A stretch of DNA of 64,000 nucleotides from Phycisphaeraceae bacterium. Its GTDB lineage: Bacteria; Planctomycetota; Phycisphaerae; Phycisphaerales; UBA1924. Both the position numbers and the translations under genes were made by a program. The notes beneath the pieces were generated by a model. That model searched no databases. It saw only the letters and a program-made list of their open reading frames with translations, and had not been told where the DNA came from. Of this stretch, positions 28,231 to 41,033 are shown piece by piece (positions within the stretch are counted from its first letter, which is position 1; each line of letters starts with the position of its first letter). The stretch covers positions 1 to 64,000 of the forward strand of contig RECQ01000033.1 in the NCBI GenBank assembly GCA_007693965.1. The letters run 5' to 3'.

Positions 28231-28322
28231 ATAAATTCGGAGGGTCAAGATCCCGTCATCGATTGTCGATTCAACTCCTGTCGCAGCGCGGTGGGTCCGC
28301 GCTGACGGAGGATTGTGCGCAC

Positions 28323-28670
28323 ATGGAGTCGCCACGACGCGAACCATCCCAGAGGCTGTCGACGCCGCGATGTCGGCGCGGCTTCACACTGGTGGACCTG
28401 ATGATCACCGTTGCGATCCTGGGGATCCTCGTGGCGGCGGTGATTCCGCTCTACAACAACTATTACGAGGACGCGGCGGAGGTCTCGGCCCAGACGAGCT
28501 TCGAGGCGATGCGGCGGGCGCTCGACATGCACTGGATCGAGCACGGCTCGTGGCCGGACGAGATCACGCCCGCGCTGTTTCAGACGGGGCAGGCGCCGTA
28601 CCTGCCGCACGGATACAGCTTCGATTACGACCCTGACACCGGGGCGCTCGAGCTGAACATGCCGGAATAA
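28323..28670 (+). CDS. Type II secretion/type IV pilin-like pseudopilin
   Basis: The 115-residue protein has a prepilin peptidase site RRGFTLVDLMITVAILGILV at about residues 19-38, followed by a conserved hydrophobic helix (ILVAAVIPLY). A small globular domain follows (SFEAMRRALDMHWIEHGSWP). It would be cleaved after the glycine, methylated and assembled into a pseudopilus or secreted fibre. The residue at mature position 5 is Asp instead of the usual Glu. No other secretion genes lie nearby. Confidence 0.85.
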   Translation: MESPRREPSQRLSTPRCRRGFTLVDLMITVAILGILVAAVIPLYNNYYEDAAEVSAQTSFEAMRRALDMHWIEHGSWPDEITPALFQTGQAPYLPHGYSFDYDPDTGALELNMPE

Positions 28671-28826
28671 CGCCGGCGGACGCTGAGGGATGAATCGGCC
28701 TTCCCGCGGTCGGGCGGGCGTCTGAAGCCATATTCCACATCCCACATTCCACCCCCCTTCAAGTCCGAATCGGCGCGGGTCGATGGCATAGCCGAACCAT
28801 TCCACGGTGAGAAAGAGGAGCGAACC

Positions 28827-29711
28827 ATGTCCGTGAGCACCGCCGACCGCGAGCAGATCGTCGCAAACGCCATCCAGGAGATCAGCCATATTGCGACGCT
28901 CCCGGAGGTGACGCTCAAGATCATTGAGCTGGTCGAGGATCCTTCCTCCACCGCGCAGGACCTGCACAACATCATCTCCTACGACCCGGCGTTGTGCAGC
29001 CGTCTGCTGAAAGTGGTCAACTCCGCGTTCTACGGCCTGCCGGGGCAGATCGGCTCGATCAATCGGGCCATCGTGCTGCTGGGGCTGAACGCGGTGAAGA
29101 ACATCGCCATCGCGGCGAGCCTGGCCAAGCTCTTCCGAGGCGGGGATTTGACGCCCAACTTCTCGGCCCGCGACCTGTGGAAGCACTCGACCGCCACCGC
29201 CGCCGGCGCGAAGCTGATCGCCGACAAGCTGAAGATCGGGCTGCCGGACGAGGCTTTTCTCGCGGGGCTGATCCATGACATCGGCGTGATGGTCGAGCTG
29301 CAGGCGGATCGGCACAAGCTGATCGAGGTGGTGGACCAGCTTGAGGTGGACAAGGACGGCGTTCCCACGAAGTGCATGCTCGAGATCGAGGAGCAGGTCT
29401 TCGGCGCCACGCACCAGGACTTCGGCGCCGGGCTGTGCGACAAGTGGAAGTTCCCGCGAACGTTCCACCACGTCACCGGCTCACACCACAATCCCTTCGA
29501 TGTGCCCGCGGACAACCGTCTGCTGACCTGCATCGTCTACGTTGCGGACCGCATGGCGGCCGATCTCGGCGCCGGGTTCCGACTGGATCTGCAGTGCACC
29601 GAGGTTGACGCCGAGCTGCTGGAGGAGTTGAAGCTCACCAAGCCGCAGCTCGAGGAGATCGCGAAGCTGCTTCCCGAAGCCCTCGATGAAGTCGAGCAGT
29701 TGCTCGGCTGA
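28827..29711 (+). CDS. HDOD-domain protein
   Basis: The 294-residue protein consists of one HDOD domain at about residues 20-215 (ATLPEVTLKIIELVEDPSS, LLKVVNSAFYGLPGQIGSIN, and LAGLIHDIGVMVELQA with a surviving HD pair) plus a short helical tail. HDOD proteins are degenerate relatives of HD phosphohydrolases and usually act in signalling, often with two-component or cyclic-di-nucleotide systems. The ATG follows GAAAGAGGAGCG. The preceding gap holds an ATTCCACATCCCACATTCC stretch near 28732. Confidence 0.9.
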   Translation: MSVSTADREQIVANAIQEISHIATLPEVTLKIIELVEDPSSTAQDLHNIISYDPALCSRLLKVVNSAFYGLPGQIGSINRAIVLLGLNAVKNIAIAASLAKLFRGGDLTPNFSARDLWKHSTATAAGAKLIADKLKIGLPDEAFLAGLIHDIGVMVELQADRHKLIEVVDQLEVDKDGVPTKCMLEIEEQVFGATHQDFGAGLCDKWKFPRTFHHVTGSHHNPFDVPADNRLLTCIVYVADRMAADLGAGFRLDLQCTEVDAELLEELKLTKPQLEEIAKLLPEALDEVEQLLG

Positions 29712-29802
29712 GACGGGGCCTGCCCCCGAGCCCGCGACACGATACTGAATCTCTCTTTCTCCCTCCGGGCGGCGTGACGGTTGTTGCGCCGCCTGCTTTT
29801 CG

Positions 29803-29835
29803 CAGGCATCAGGCATCAGGAATCGGGCAATTGGG
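29803..29835. repeat. GGCATCAG-type intergenic repeat
   Basis: GGCATCAGGCATCAGGAATC followed by GGGCAATTGGG lies between the convergent HDOD and surE genes. It matches the heptamer stretch at 1838-1866. Confidence 0.55.
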
Positions 29836-29850
29836 TTGGCGTGGTGGGGA

Positions 29851-30699
29851 TCAGGCGCGGGCGTGGGCGCGTTCGATGCGGACGCGCCAGCGCTCCAGGG
29901 CTTCGAGGTCGGTCAGGTCATACCTCAGGGGCGTGACTGTGATGCAGCCGCGATGCATGTACTCCACATCGGCGCCCTCGCTGGACTCGCGGAAATCCAG
30001 CCCGTGGCCCGCGGCCCAGTAGTAGATATCGCCGGCGGGGCTGGTGCGGCGCTCGTAAGCGTCCACCAGGCCGTGCGTATTCATGGGGCACGCCACGATG
30101 GGCGGCGTGGGGCCATCGCGCTCGGTGCGGGGAATGCCGACGTTCAGACAGGTGTGCCGATCCAGGGCCCGGGCGCCCTCGTCGCCACCTCCGACCCGCA
30201 GGAGGGTCTCGATCGCCTCCCGCGCATGCCGGGCGGCGACGTCCCACAGGGGCTCTTCCTCGGCCAGGTGCAGGCTCACCGCGATCGCAGGCACGCCCAA
30301 GAAGGCCGCCTCCAGTGCGGCGGCGACGGTGCCGGAATAGATCACATTGATGCCGACGTTGGCGCCGGCGTTCATGCCGCTGATGACCAGGTCCGGCAGT
30401 TCGCCCGGGCCGTAGATTTCGGGCCAGAGGTTGGAGAGGGCGAGCTTGACGCAGTCCGCGGGGCGTCCGTCGACGGCAATGCCCTCCATGCGCTCGCTCA
30501 CGCGCACCTCGCTCTTCATGAGCGGCTGGTGGAAGGTGACGCCGTGGCTGGTGGCCGACTGGACCGTCAGCGGCGCGCAGACCTGCACCACGTCGGCGAT
30601 GGGGCCGCCGTGGTGGCCATGTGCGTCGATCAGGGCGTCGTGGAGGGCCTCGATGCCGGGGGCGCGGATGCCGTCGTCGTTGGTGAGAAGTATGCGCAC
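29851..30699 (-). CDS. surE: 5'/3'-nucleotidase SurE
   Basis: SurE is a divalent-metal-dependent nucleoside monophosphate phosphatase linked to stationary-phase survival. The 282-residue product begins with the catalytic MRILLTNDDGIRAPG (aspartates at 8 and 9). It also has the conserved serine context QSATSHGVTF, PDLVISGMNAGANVGINVIY, and YSGTVAAALEAAFLG. Length fits the family (about 250) with a short C-terminal extension. The GTG start directly precedes the canonical N-terminus. Confidence 0.95.
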   Translation of the reverse strand: MRILLTNDDGIRAPGIEALHDALIDAHGHHGGPIADVVQVCAPLTVQSATSHGVTFHQPLMKSEVRVSERMEGIAVDGRPADCVKLALSNLWPEIYGPGELPDLVISGMNAGANVGINVIYSGTVAAALEAAFLGVPAIAVSLHLAEEEPLWDVAARHAREAIETLLRVGGGDEGARALDRHTCLNVGIPRTERDGPTPPIVACPMNTHGLVDAYERRTSPAGDIYYWAAGHGLDFRESSEGADVEYMHRGCITVTPLRYDLTDLEALERWRVRIERAHARA

Positions 30700-30768
30700 G
30701 GGGGCATCGTAGCGAGCCGGCGGGCCGGCGCGACGCCGCCCGTGCGGTCTGACGCACTCTTCACCCGC

Positions 30769-32850
30769 TCAGGAGCCGCCGATGACGCTGAGGAGTATGG
30801 CCAGATCGGCGGTGTCGACGATCCCATTGCCGTCGAGGTCTGCGGGCGGGTAGTTCGTGCCCCAGGCGCCCAGCAGGATCGCCAGGTCCTGGGCGTTGAC
30901 GACTCCGTCTCCGTTGATGTCGCCAAGCTGGACGCACAGGGAGTCAGCGCCGGGATTGAGGGCCATGTACTGGGCGCTGACGGTGACGAAGCCGGTCGAG
31001 CCGCAGAGGTTCGCTGAGACCTGCGGACTGGCGACGAGTTTGATCTCGACATCGGCGCCGGTCTTGACATTGTTGAAGAGGGAGGCGGGAACGGAGATGA
31101 AGCCGATTTCGGGCTCCTGGCAGTGCTGACCATCGTGCTCGAACAGACGACCGACAAAGACGTCATTCAGAAAGACGTCGAGCCACTGTGTGGCGTTGCC
31201 GAAATTGCCCCGCGCGATCACCACAATGTCAACGACGCCGACGGCGTCCGGCGCATCACGGAGCATCTGGGTTCTCGGCGCGCCGTGGCCGATCTGCCCC
31301 AGTGAGGGGCCGTGCTCGATCATCAGCAGCGTGGTTTCACACTCATCGGGAACGCCGGTGCCCGTGCAGTCCGTTGAAAAACCACTGGCGATGTCGCAGG
31401 CGTCGAGCCTGCCGGATCCGTTGCAGTCATTCGTGTCCGCGAGGTCATAGCGGATCCAGGCGCTGACGCTCGAACCGGGGCAGGCGGTGGCGCTGACAGG
31501 CGATGCGGGCGAGAGCGTGACGACGATGGGGCCTCGCGACGCGAGCGCATTGAAGATGCTCGAAGGAATCTGCACCTGCTGCAGGTTCGGGGTCGAGGGG
31601 CAGTTTGTTCCTGTGTTCACGAAGACTCTCGTGAAGTAGTTGCCGTTCAGCAGCACGTTGAGATAGCGGCGCGTTGACCCCAGGTTGCCGGTCGCGGCGA
31701 TGGTGAGATCGACATCACCCGTCGCCACAGGCACGCCGCCGATGACGAAAGACTGGGAAATTCCTGAGCCGATCGGGCCCATCTTCTCCGTGAAGGCGAC
31801 ATACTCGGTCTCGATTTCGCATTCATCTGGAATCCCGTTGTTGTTGCAATCGGTGGAGAATCCGCTGGCGATGTCGCATTGGTCGGGCCTGCCGCTGTTG
31901 TTGCAGTCGGTGTCGAGCCCCTGGGCGATGACCACGTCGTCGGGCACGCCGTCACAGTTGCAGTCGTTGGTGGGGCAGCCGCCGTAGAGGCCGAAGGCGA
32001 GGTCGGCGTTGAGACCGAGCGCGCCGCCGGGGACGAAGTTTGCATCCAGGAGCGACTCGCAGCCGACGTTGGTCGCGTGCAGGGGCTGGTCGTTCTCCGG
32101 CGTGTGCGTGGCGTTGCCCTGGTTGCTTGCCGCCCATCCGAAGGAGATGCCGCTGGAGTTTCCTGTCGGGTCCACGTTGATGGAGAGCCAGTAGCGATCG
32201 CCCGCGCGGATGTGGAAGGGCTCCGGCAACTCGGCGTGGAAGGTATAGACAGGATGCACGTCGAAGATCGGCTCACGGGGGTGCAGAACCTTCACCACAT
32301 CTGTGGCCTGGAAATCAAGCAGCGGCTCATCGACGTTGCCCGATCCGTTGTCGCTGTAGATCGTGATGCGGATGGCGTGGTCTTCGCCGGGGAAACTCGT
32401 GGCGGCGCCGAAGTAGACGCCCTCCCATGTGATTCCGGTGAGCAGCGCATCCTGCTCCAACTCGAAATCGTCCGCGGCGGTCACTCCGAAACGGCACGCC
32501 GAAGCGATGGCCAGCAACTGGTTCGGGCCGACGCCCATGTCGTCGGCGACCACGCTCTGGCCATAGAGAAATTCGACGTTCTCCACGCCGCGGAAGGGCG
32601 GCGCGGTCTGCGTCTCGATATCGCCGTCGGCGCGGGGAACGCCGCGCAGAATCAGCGGCTGGGCGTTGTCGCCGCGGGCGCCATCCACACGCAGGTTCGT
32701 CGCCGATGCGCGGGCCGAGTCGGCGGAGAACGAAAAAACAGCGGCGCCGACAAAAACGGCGGCGGCGCATGCGAGAATCCTCCACACGCCGCCATCGGTG
32801 CGCGAGGATGGGATGAGGCCGGATTCCCTCAGGTCGCGTGGAACAAACAC
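30769..32850 (-). CDS. Large secreted protein with D-N-C repeats and C-terminal dockerin repeat
   Basis: The 693-residue protein has a signal-type hydrophobic segment (ILACAAAVFVGAAVFSF), a jellyroll-like N-terminal region of about 230 residues (FHIRAGDRYWLSINVDPTGN), and a run of DCNNSGRPDQCDIASGFSTD-type short calcium-loop repeats. Two related 100-residue beta domains follow (each ending VYVAF or FVTVSAQYM type strands). The dockerin-like repeats DINGDGVVNAQDLAILLGAW and DLDGNGIVDTADLAILLSVI end it. The GTG at 32850 has AGGAGGAG six bases upstream, a near-perfect site, and replaces a longer TTG start at 32934. Confidence 0.85.
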   Translation of the reverse strand: MFVPRDLRESGLIPSSRTDGGVWRILACAAAVFVGAAVFSFSADSARASATNLRVDGARGDNAQPLILRGVPRADGDIETQTAPPFRGVENVEFLYGQSVVADDMGVGPNQLLAIASACRFGVTAADDFELEQDALLTGITWEGVYFGAATSFPGEDHAIRITIYSDNGSGNVDEPLLDFQATDVVKVLHPREPIFDVHPVYTFHAELPEPFHIRAGDRYWLSINVDPTGNSSGISFGWAASNQGNATHTPENDQPLHATNVGCESLLDANFVPGGALGLNADLAFGLYGGCPTNDCNCDGVPDDVVIAQGLDTDCNNSGRPDQCDIASGFSTDCNNNGIPDECEIETEYVAFTEKMGPIGSGISQSFVIGGVPVATGDVDLTIAATGNLGSTRRYLNVLLNGNYFTRVFVNTGTNCPSTPNLQQVQIPSSIFNALASRGPIVVTLSPASPVSATACPGSSVSAWIRYDLADTNDCNGSGRLDACDIASGFSTDCTGTGVPDECETTLLMIEHGPSLGQIGHGAPRTQMLRDAPDAVGVVDIVVIARGNFGNATQWLDVFLNDVFVGRLFEHDGQHCQEPEIGFISVPASLFNNVKTGADVEIKLVASPQVSANLCGSTGFVTVSAQYMALNPGADSLCVQLGDINGDGVVNAQDLAILLGAWGTNYPPADLDGNGIVDTADLAILLSVIGGS

Positions 32851-33127
32851 GTCAAACTCCTCCTGCCCTGGCGGCGCCTGTGCATTGGCCGCTGCGGGTG
32901 GTCCGAATGTATGCGGGACGGGGTCGGGAAGCAATGATTATTCGACTGAACCGGCGGAAACAGCCCGATATTGACTTCTCTGAGGTCCGAGAAGTGGCGC
33001 CACGCCGCCGTGATGCGTCGATCGACCCACGATTGATCCCCATCGCCTGCTCCCCATCGCCGTGGGCTCCCCCTGCCGCTGCGCCAAGCCCGCCAGGGGC
33101 CTGGCGGCTGTGATGGAGCCCCAAGAA

Positions 33128-33210
33128 TGGGCGGTGCAGGATTCGAACCTGCGAAGGCGTAAGCCGACGGGTTTACAGCCCGCCCCGTTTGTCCACTTCG
33201 GTAACCGCCC
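33128..33210 (-). tRNA. tRNA-Tyr (GTA anticodon)
   Basis: The minus strand folds with an acceptor GGGCGGT/ACCGCCC, the anticodon loop CTGTAAA (GTA), a long class II variable arm and T-arm GCAGGTTCGAATCCTGC. The discriminator is A and no CCA is encoded. Confidence 0.95.
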
Positions 33211-33536
33211 GCTGTTCACCCCGGCCGCAGGGGCCGGGAGGGCAGACGATATCGCCAAGCAGGTGCGGAGGCAACGGGCGGGGCGGGAGTTGGGAGCTTG
33301 CAGACGGGGAAACGGCAATCCGACTTCCGTGTGCCGTCGCCCGTCTCTTCTCTCGAATGGAATGTGAAATGTCGATGGCGACGCGACACCGGGCTGTGGC
33401 GTCGAACTGCGTCAGATTCGCGCCTCACGCTTGAAACCCCACAGGCGGCACGGCTGAAGCGCCAGCGCTCCACACAGTGCAACGGTCCGACGGGCGAGCC
33501 GTAGAACGTTCGGCGTTCCGCCGCGAGGAGTTTTCC
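33211..33536. other. Gene-free interval between tRNA-Tyr and the hydrolase gene
   Basis: No gene is visible. There is a GGCC-rich palindrome near 33220-33240 and a degenerate ATGGAATGTGAAATGTC stretch (about 33358-33373) related to the ATTCCACATTCC family. The last bases carry the ribosome-binding site of the next gene (GCGAGGAG). Confidence 0.5.
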
Positions 33537-35351
33537 ATGCATCCGACGTTTGCTCCGACGAAGTCCCGTATTCGCATTCGCACGCGGGAGTTCGACACCG
33601 CTGCGCGACGTGTGATTCTCTTCGCCATGCTGATGAGCGCAGCAGCCTGCTGTTGCGCCGCGGCGGGTGCGAGCAATGAACAGCAGACCCATGTCGACAC
33701 GGGCGTGATCGTTCAGGGCGACCTGGGGCGGGCGATGGACGATTACCTGACGCGCATCGAGGCCTTCGGATTTCACGGCGCGATCCTGGTCGAGAAAGAC
33801 GGCGAGGTGGCGCTGGCGAAGGGCTATGGCGTGGCGGATCGCGCTGCCGGGCGCCCGATCACGACTTCGACGAGCTTCGACATCGGCTCGCTCGGGAAGC
33901 AGTTCATCGCCGCGGGCGTGCTGCTGCTGGAATCAAGGGGCGAACTGCGTGTGAGCGACGGGGTCGAGATGCACATCGCGGATGCGCCGGCGGACAAGCA
34001 CGGCGTGACGATCCACCAGCTTCTCACGCACACCGCCGGCCTTCCCTACCTTCCGAGCGGGGACAACCCGCTGGCGGAGCCGGTCGCCGGCGAGCGCGGC
34101 GGGGCGTGGAGCTATTCCAACGTCGGGTACTCGCTTCTCGGGCGGATCATCGACGCCGCGGCGGGAGAGCCGCACGAGGATTTCATCACGCGCGAGATCT
34201 TCAAGCCGCTGGGCATGCAAGACACGCGGTTCCGGCGCGACATCGCGGGGCCGGACGCCGCCATGGCCCGGGCCTACACAGACGACACGGATCAGGGAAC
34301 CCCCGCCGAGATGCCCTTCCCCGCGCGGTTCCGCGGCGCCGGCGGCGTCGTCACCACGATCGGCGACCTGCTCCGCTGGGAGCATTCCCTGCGGACCCAC
34401 GCGATGCTCGATGAGGACGCGACAGCCCGCCTCTTCACGGAGCACGCGCGGAACGCAAGCGACACGGTCGGATATGCCTATGGGTGGATGATCTACCGCA
34501 CCAACCGCGGCACGCGCCTCGTCGCGCACGCGGGCAATTACGGTGGTTTCAACAGCGACTATCGACGCTACATCGACGAGGGTCTCACGGTGATCTGCCT
34601 GTCGAACCACTTCGTCAACGGGCGCTCGATGCGCGATGCGGCCCTGAACGATCTGAGCCGGATCGCCAACGGGGTCGAGGTCGCCATGCCCCCGGCCGTC
34701 ATGGATGTGACGGAGGGCGCCGCCGCGCGGATTGAGTCGCTCGCCGGCGCGTACGCGCTCGACGGCGGCGGGACGGTCCGTGTCCGGCCGGCGTCCGGCG
34801 GGGTGGCGCTCAGCGCCGACACGCGCGAGGGCATGCTGGCGATCTTCCTCCCCGACGCGTCCGAGGCGGAGCTGGCCTTCGCGGAGATGGCGGCGCGCGA
34901 GTCGGCGCGCGTCGTCAGCGGGTTCATGAAAAGAGACACGGCGCCGTTCCGGGAGCACATCTCGGCGTCGCTGCCTTTCGAAGGGGCGAGCGCAAGCTTC
35001 CTGGCCCGCAGCGCCGCCATGATCGAGGCTCACGGCGCCTTCCGCTCCTGCGAGCCGGTCGGAACGGCGCCCGTCGCCGACGGCGCCGGCAGGGCGCTGG
35101 TGCGGGCCGAGTTCGAGAACGGCGAGCGGCTGATCCTGCTCACGTGGAACGGAGGCCGGATCCTGCACTTCGCCGAGGTCGATGCGCCCCCCGAGCGGAC
35201 GCTGCTGGCGACGGGCGCCGACTCCTTCACGGCGTATGACATCTTCACCAACCGGCGCGCGGACGCGCGGTTCGACATGCGGGCCGACGGCGCTGTCGAG
35301 CTCTCGATCGGCGTTGGAGATACAGCCCTCACGGCGCGGCGGACGTCCTGA
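33537..35351 (+). CDS. Serine beta-lactamase-like hydrolase (class C/peptidase S12 family)
   Basis: The 604-residue exported protein (hydrophobic segment ILFAMLMSAAACCCAAAGA) has the penicillin-binding-protein fold. The active-site serine-lysine motif is SFDIGSLGKQF (SxxK) near residue 125, the tyrosine motif is WSYSNVGYSLLGRIIDAAAG, and a third motif VAHAGNYGGF stands in the position of KTG/HxG. A C-terminal domain of about 190 residues follows. Many such proteins are esterases or D-amino-acid peptidases, not antibiotic-resistance enzymes. The ATG at 33537 follows GCGAGGAG. Confidence 0.87.
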   Translation: MHPTFAPTKSRIRIRTREFDTAARRVILFAMLMSAAACCCAAAGASNEQQTHVDTGVIVQGDLGRAMDDYLTRIEAFGFHGAILVEKDGEVALAKGYGVADRAAGRPITTSTSFDIGSLGKQFIAAGVLLLESRGELRVSDGVEMHIADAPADKHGVTIHQLLTHTAGLPYLPSGDNPLAEPVAGERGGAWSYSNVGYSLLGRIIDAAAGEPHEDFITREIFKPLGMQDTRFRRDIAGPDAAMARAYTDDTDQGTPAEMPFPARFRGAGGVVTTIGDLLRWEHSLRTHAMLDEDATARLFTEHARNASDTVGYAYGWMIYRTNRGTRLVAHAGNYGGFNSDYRRYIDEGLTVICLSNHFVNGRSMRDAALNDLSRIANGVEVAMPPAVMDVTEGAAARIESLAGAYALDGGGTVRVRPASGGVALSADTREGMLAIFLPDASEAELAFAEMAARESARVVSGFMKRDTAPFREHISASLPFEGASASFLARSAAMIEAHGAFRSCEPVGTAPVADGAGRALVRAEFENGERLILLTWNGGRILHFAEVDAPPERTLLATGADSFTAYDIFTNRRADARFDMRADGAVELSIGVGDTALTARRTS

Positions 35352-35405
35352 CAGCGGCGGGCGAGGCCGGCGGTGCGATTTGCAATTTTCCCCCACAGCG
35401 GCCGA

Positions 35406-38254
35406 TCACCTCGCCAGCCGCTCCGTCCAGTTCTGCACAATGCGGATGCGATCGGGGAAGAACCTGAGGAGAAGTTCATCCTGGAGTTCGTCGGGCCCGG
35501 TCCGGATGAAGATGAATCGCCCGTCCGGCGTCATGTCCCACGAGCGGACGGGATTGACGGAGATGTAGGTGTTCTTCGTGTCGACGATGTGCTCCGGGCG
35601 ACCGATGCGCAGCCGCCCGCCGGCGTCCTCCACCTCGACGCGATAGATGGCGCCGACGGGCCGCTCGGGGGTCGGCGTGGTTCGGTAGTAGATCGCATCG
35701 CCGCTGTCCGACCATCGCGGCGCCTGGCCGCCGCCGACGGAGATCTGCTGCGTCGGGCCCGGCTCGTCGATGAGGCGGACGTAGACCTCTCTTCTTCCAG
35801 TTTCATCCGTGACATAGGCAAGGCGGCGCCCGTCGGGCGAGAACGTCGGGAACGCCTCCATGTACTCGAACCCGGGCGTGAACATCCGCCAGCCCGAGTC
35901 GCGCTCATGGATCCAGATGCGCATCGCGGCGGTGGACAACGGCTCCATTTCACGATCCGCCCCCAGGACCACGAGTCGTCGTCCGTCGCGCGACCACTCG
36001 GCGAGAACAATCTCGGCGCCGACGGGCGTCTCGATGGGCTCGCCTGCGGGCGCCTGGATGGGCGTGAAGCCGGAAGGAGGCGCATCGAGCGGGAGGAAGC
36101 CGATCTGCATCGCGCCGTCTTCGCGCTCGCGGGAGTATGTGATGTCGCGCTCTCCCGGTCCGAGCGCCGCCCAGATCGATGACGGGCGGACGATGCGTCG
36201 CGACACGCCGCGATCGGCGTCGTGCAGCCAGAGCGATCGCGTGGGCGTGTACATGGTGGAGAGCAGCGTGTGAGCGCCGTCGCGGGTGACGCGCGCAAAG
36301 AGGTACGACCTGCGCTCGATGTCGAGCGGCGACTCCACGCCGTCCGTGTCGAGCAGGATCGGATAGCTCTCAGGCTCGGGGGGAATCGAGCCTTCACCCA
36401 TCGCGATGGAGCCCGATCGCGAGAGGGCGAACTGCCCGGCGTGCGTCAGCATGGAGATGTTGCCGTAGTGCTTGTGCTGCATCACGCTCTCGCCCAGCAG
36501 ACGGGCGGCGCCGGTGACACGCAGCGACACAGGGTCGAAGGGCGCCGCCATCAGCTCGCCGTCGCGGACGAAGACGATGTGCCCGTGCGCGTACTGCGGG
36601 TGGGCGCCGTTCTCGATCAGCAGCACGCTTGCTCCGCTTTCGCGGTCGAGGGCGTAGATCGATTCGCTCCTGGAGGACAACTCGCCTCCGAAGGCGGTGT
36701 AGAGCGCTCCGGCGCCGGGGAGCGCGTGGGGGAGCGCGTGCGCGATCTCGCGGCGGTCGTCATCGGGCTCCGTCAGTGGCGTGATGGGTCCGCCCGCGGC
36801 GGGTACCTGGTGCAGGCCGAGCCGCAGGTGCTGCCCGATCAGGATCGTGTCGTCGTCGCACCACGCCAGACCGAGGACGGACCCAGGCGCCGCGCCGAGG
36901 CGGATGGGCTGGCCTCCGGCGACGGGCGTCTTGTAGATGTTCTGCGAGCCCGAGACATACGCGATCCACGCGCCGTCGAGAGAGAAGACCGGCTGCGCGC
37001 TTTCTGAATTGGTTCCGGGGATCGGGATCAGGCCCGGTTGATCGAGCCGCCGGAGCACGAGGCCGCGGCGTCCCTGGTTGAACCCCCGCTGGATGATCTC
37101 CTCCCGCGTGGGCGTGTCCATGACGGGAAACGCCAGCATCCGCCCGTCGCGCGAGAACGCCAGGGCGGGCTGAAAGCCGTGGGCGAGCAGTTCGCCATCG
37201 GGCAGTGTGATGTGCGTGTCGATGACGGGCGCCCGAGCCTCGCTCGCGCCCGGCGGCGCGGCTCGGGGCAGAATGAGCCACGCGCCCACGCCCGCGAGAA
37301 GAGCGCACAAGGCGCACGCGAGGACGACGCCCACAGCGCCGATCCGCGCTGGGGCATGCGCCGCCGGCGCCGGCTCATCGGCGCCTGCGGATTGCAACTC
37401 GATGCGCGCATCGGCGATGTCGTGCAGGCGGTTTCGCTTGTCTTTCTCGAGGCAGCGCTGCAGCAGGCGGCGCACGCCCGCGGGCGTCTGCGGCGGGAGG
37501 ATCGTGAGATCGAGCTGTTTGTGCAGCGTCGCGCCCAGCACGTCCGCCACGGTGTCGCCCGAGAAGGGGCGGCCGCCCACCAGCATCTCGTAGAGCACGC
37601 AGCCGAAGGAGAAGATGTCCGAGCGCTTGTCGACCGGCCTGCCGCGGGCCTGCTCCGGCGACATGTAGCCGGCCGTGCCCATGATCGCGCCGGGGATCGT
37701 GGGCGAGTGGGCGTATGCGGGCGATGTGAGCGTCGGCGCGTTCGTTTCGCCCGACAGACCCGTGCTCGACGGGGTTCCGTCGGCGGTGCGGGCCAGTCCG
37801 AAGTCCAGCACCTTGGCGGCGCCTTCTCGCGTCAGCATGATGTTGCCGGGCTTGAGATCGCGGTGGATGACGCCCTTGTCGTGGGCCGCCTCAAGGCCTT
37901 GTGCGATCTGGATCGCGATGTCGATCGCCTCGTCCATCGGCAGGGCGCCGCGGTCGAGGCGTTCGGCCAGCGTCTCGCCCTCGACGTATTCGAGCACGAG
38001 AAACTTCTGCCCCCCCTGCTCCTCGACGCCGTGGATGCCGGCGACGTTGGGGTGGTTCAGGCTCGCCAGCGTGCGCGCCTCGCGCTCGAAGCGGGCGAGG
38101 CGGTCGGGGTCCATCGCCAGGTGTTCGGGGAGGGCTTTGATGGCGACTGCGCGGTCGAGCCGTGAGTCGTGGCCCAGGTAGACCACGCCCATGCCGCCAC
38201 GGCCGAGCTCGCGGTCGATTGTGTAGGGGCCGATGGTGCTTGGCGATCCGGATG

Positions 38255-38258
<4 letters not shown>
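35406..38258 (-). CDS. Ser/Thr protein kinase with TolB-like propeller domain
   Basis: The 950-residue membrane protein has an N-terminal kinase (about 10-275) with [12 protein letters not shown], the lysine in [20 protein letters not shown] and LDFGLART. It also has one membrane helix near residue 325 ([20 protein letters not shown]) and an extracytoplasmic beta-propeller of TolB/WD40-like repeats ([38 protein letters not shown]). The likely role is transmembrane sensing. The GTG at 38258 overlaps the upstream kinase gene's stop as GTGA, so the two are coupled. Confidence 0.9.
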
Positions 38259-40951
<2,693 letters not shown>

Positions 40952-41033
40952 GACCGGTTCCTCTGTACTTTCCATACACCATAACGGATGTGAGACCGCG
41001 CATCGCGTATAACTTCATGTGTCGATCATCGCT

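Noticed and set aside
33537-35351. Calling the hydrolase an antibiotic-resistance beta-lactamase
   Set aside because: It has the general serine-hydrolase fold, but the third motif and the long C-terminal domain fit esterase or peptidase relatives better.
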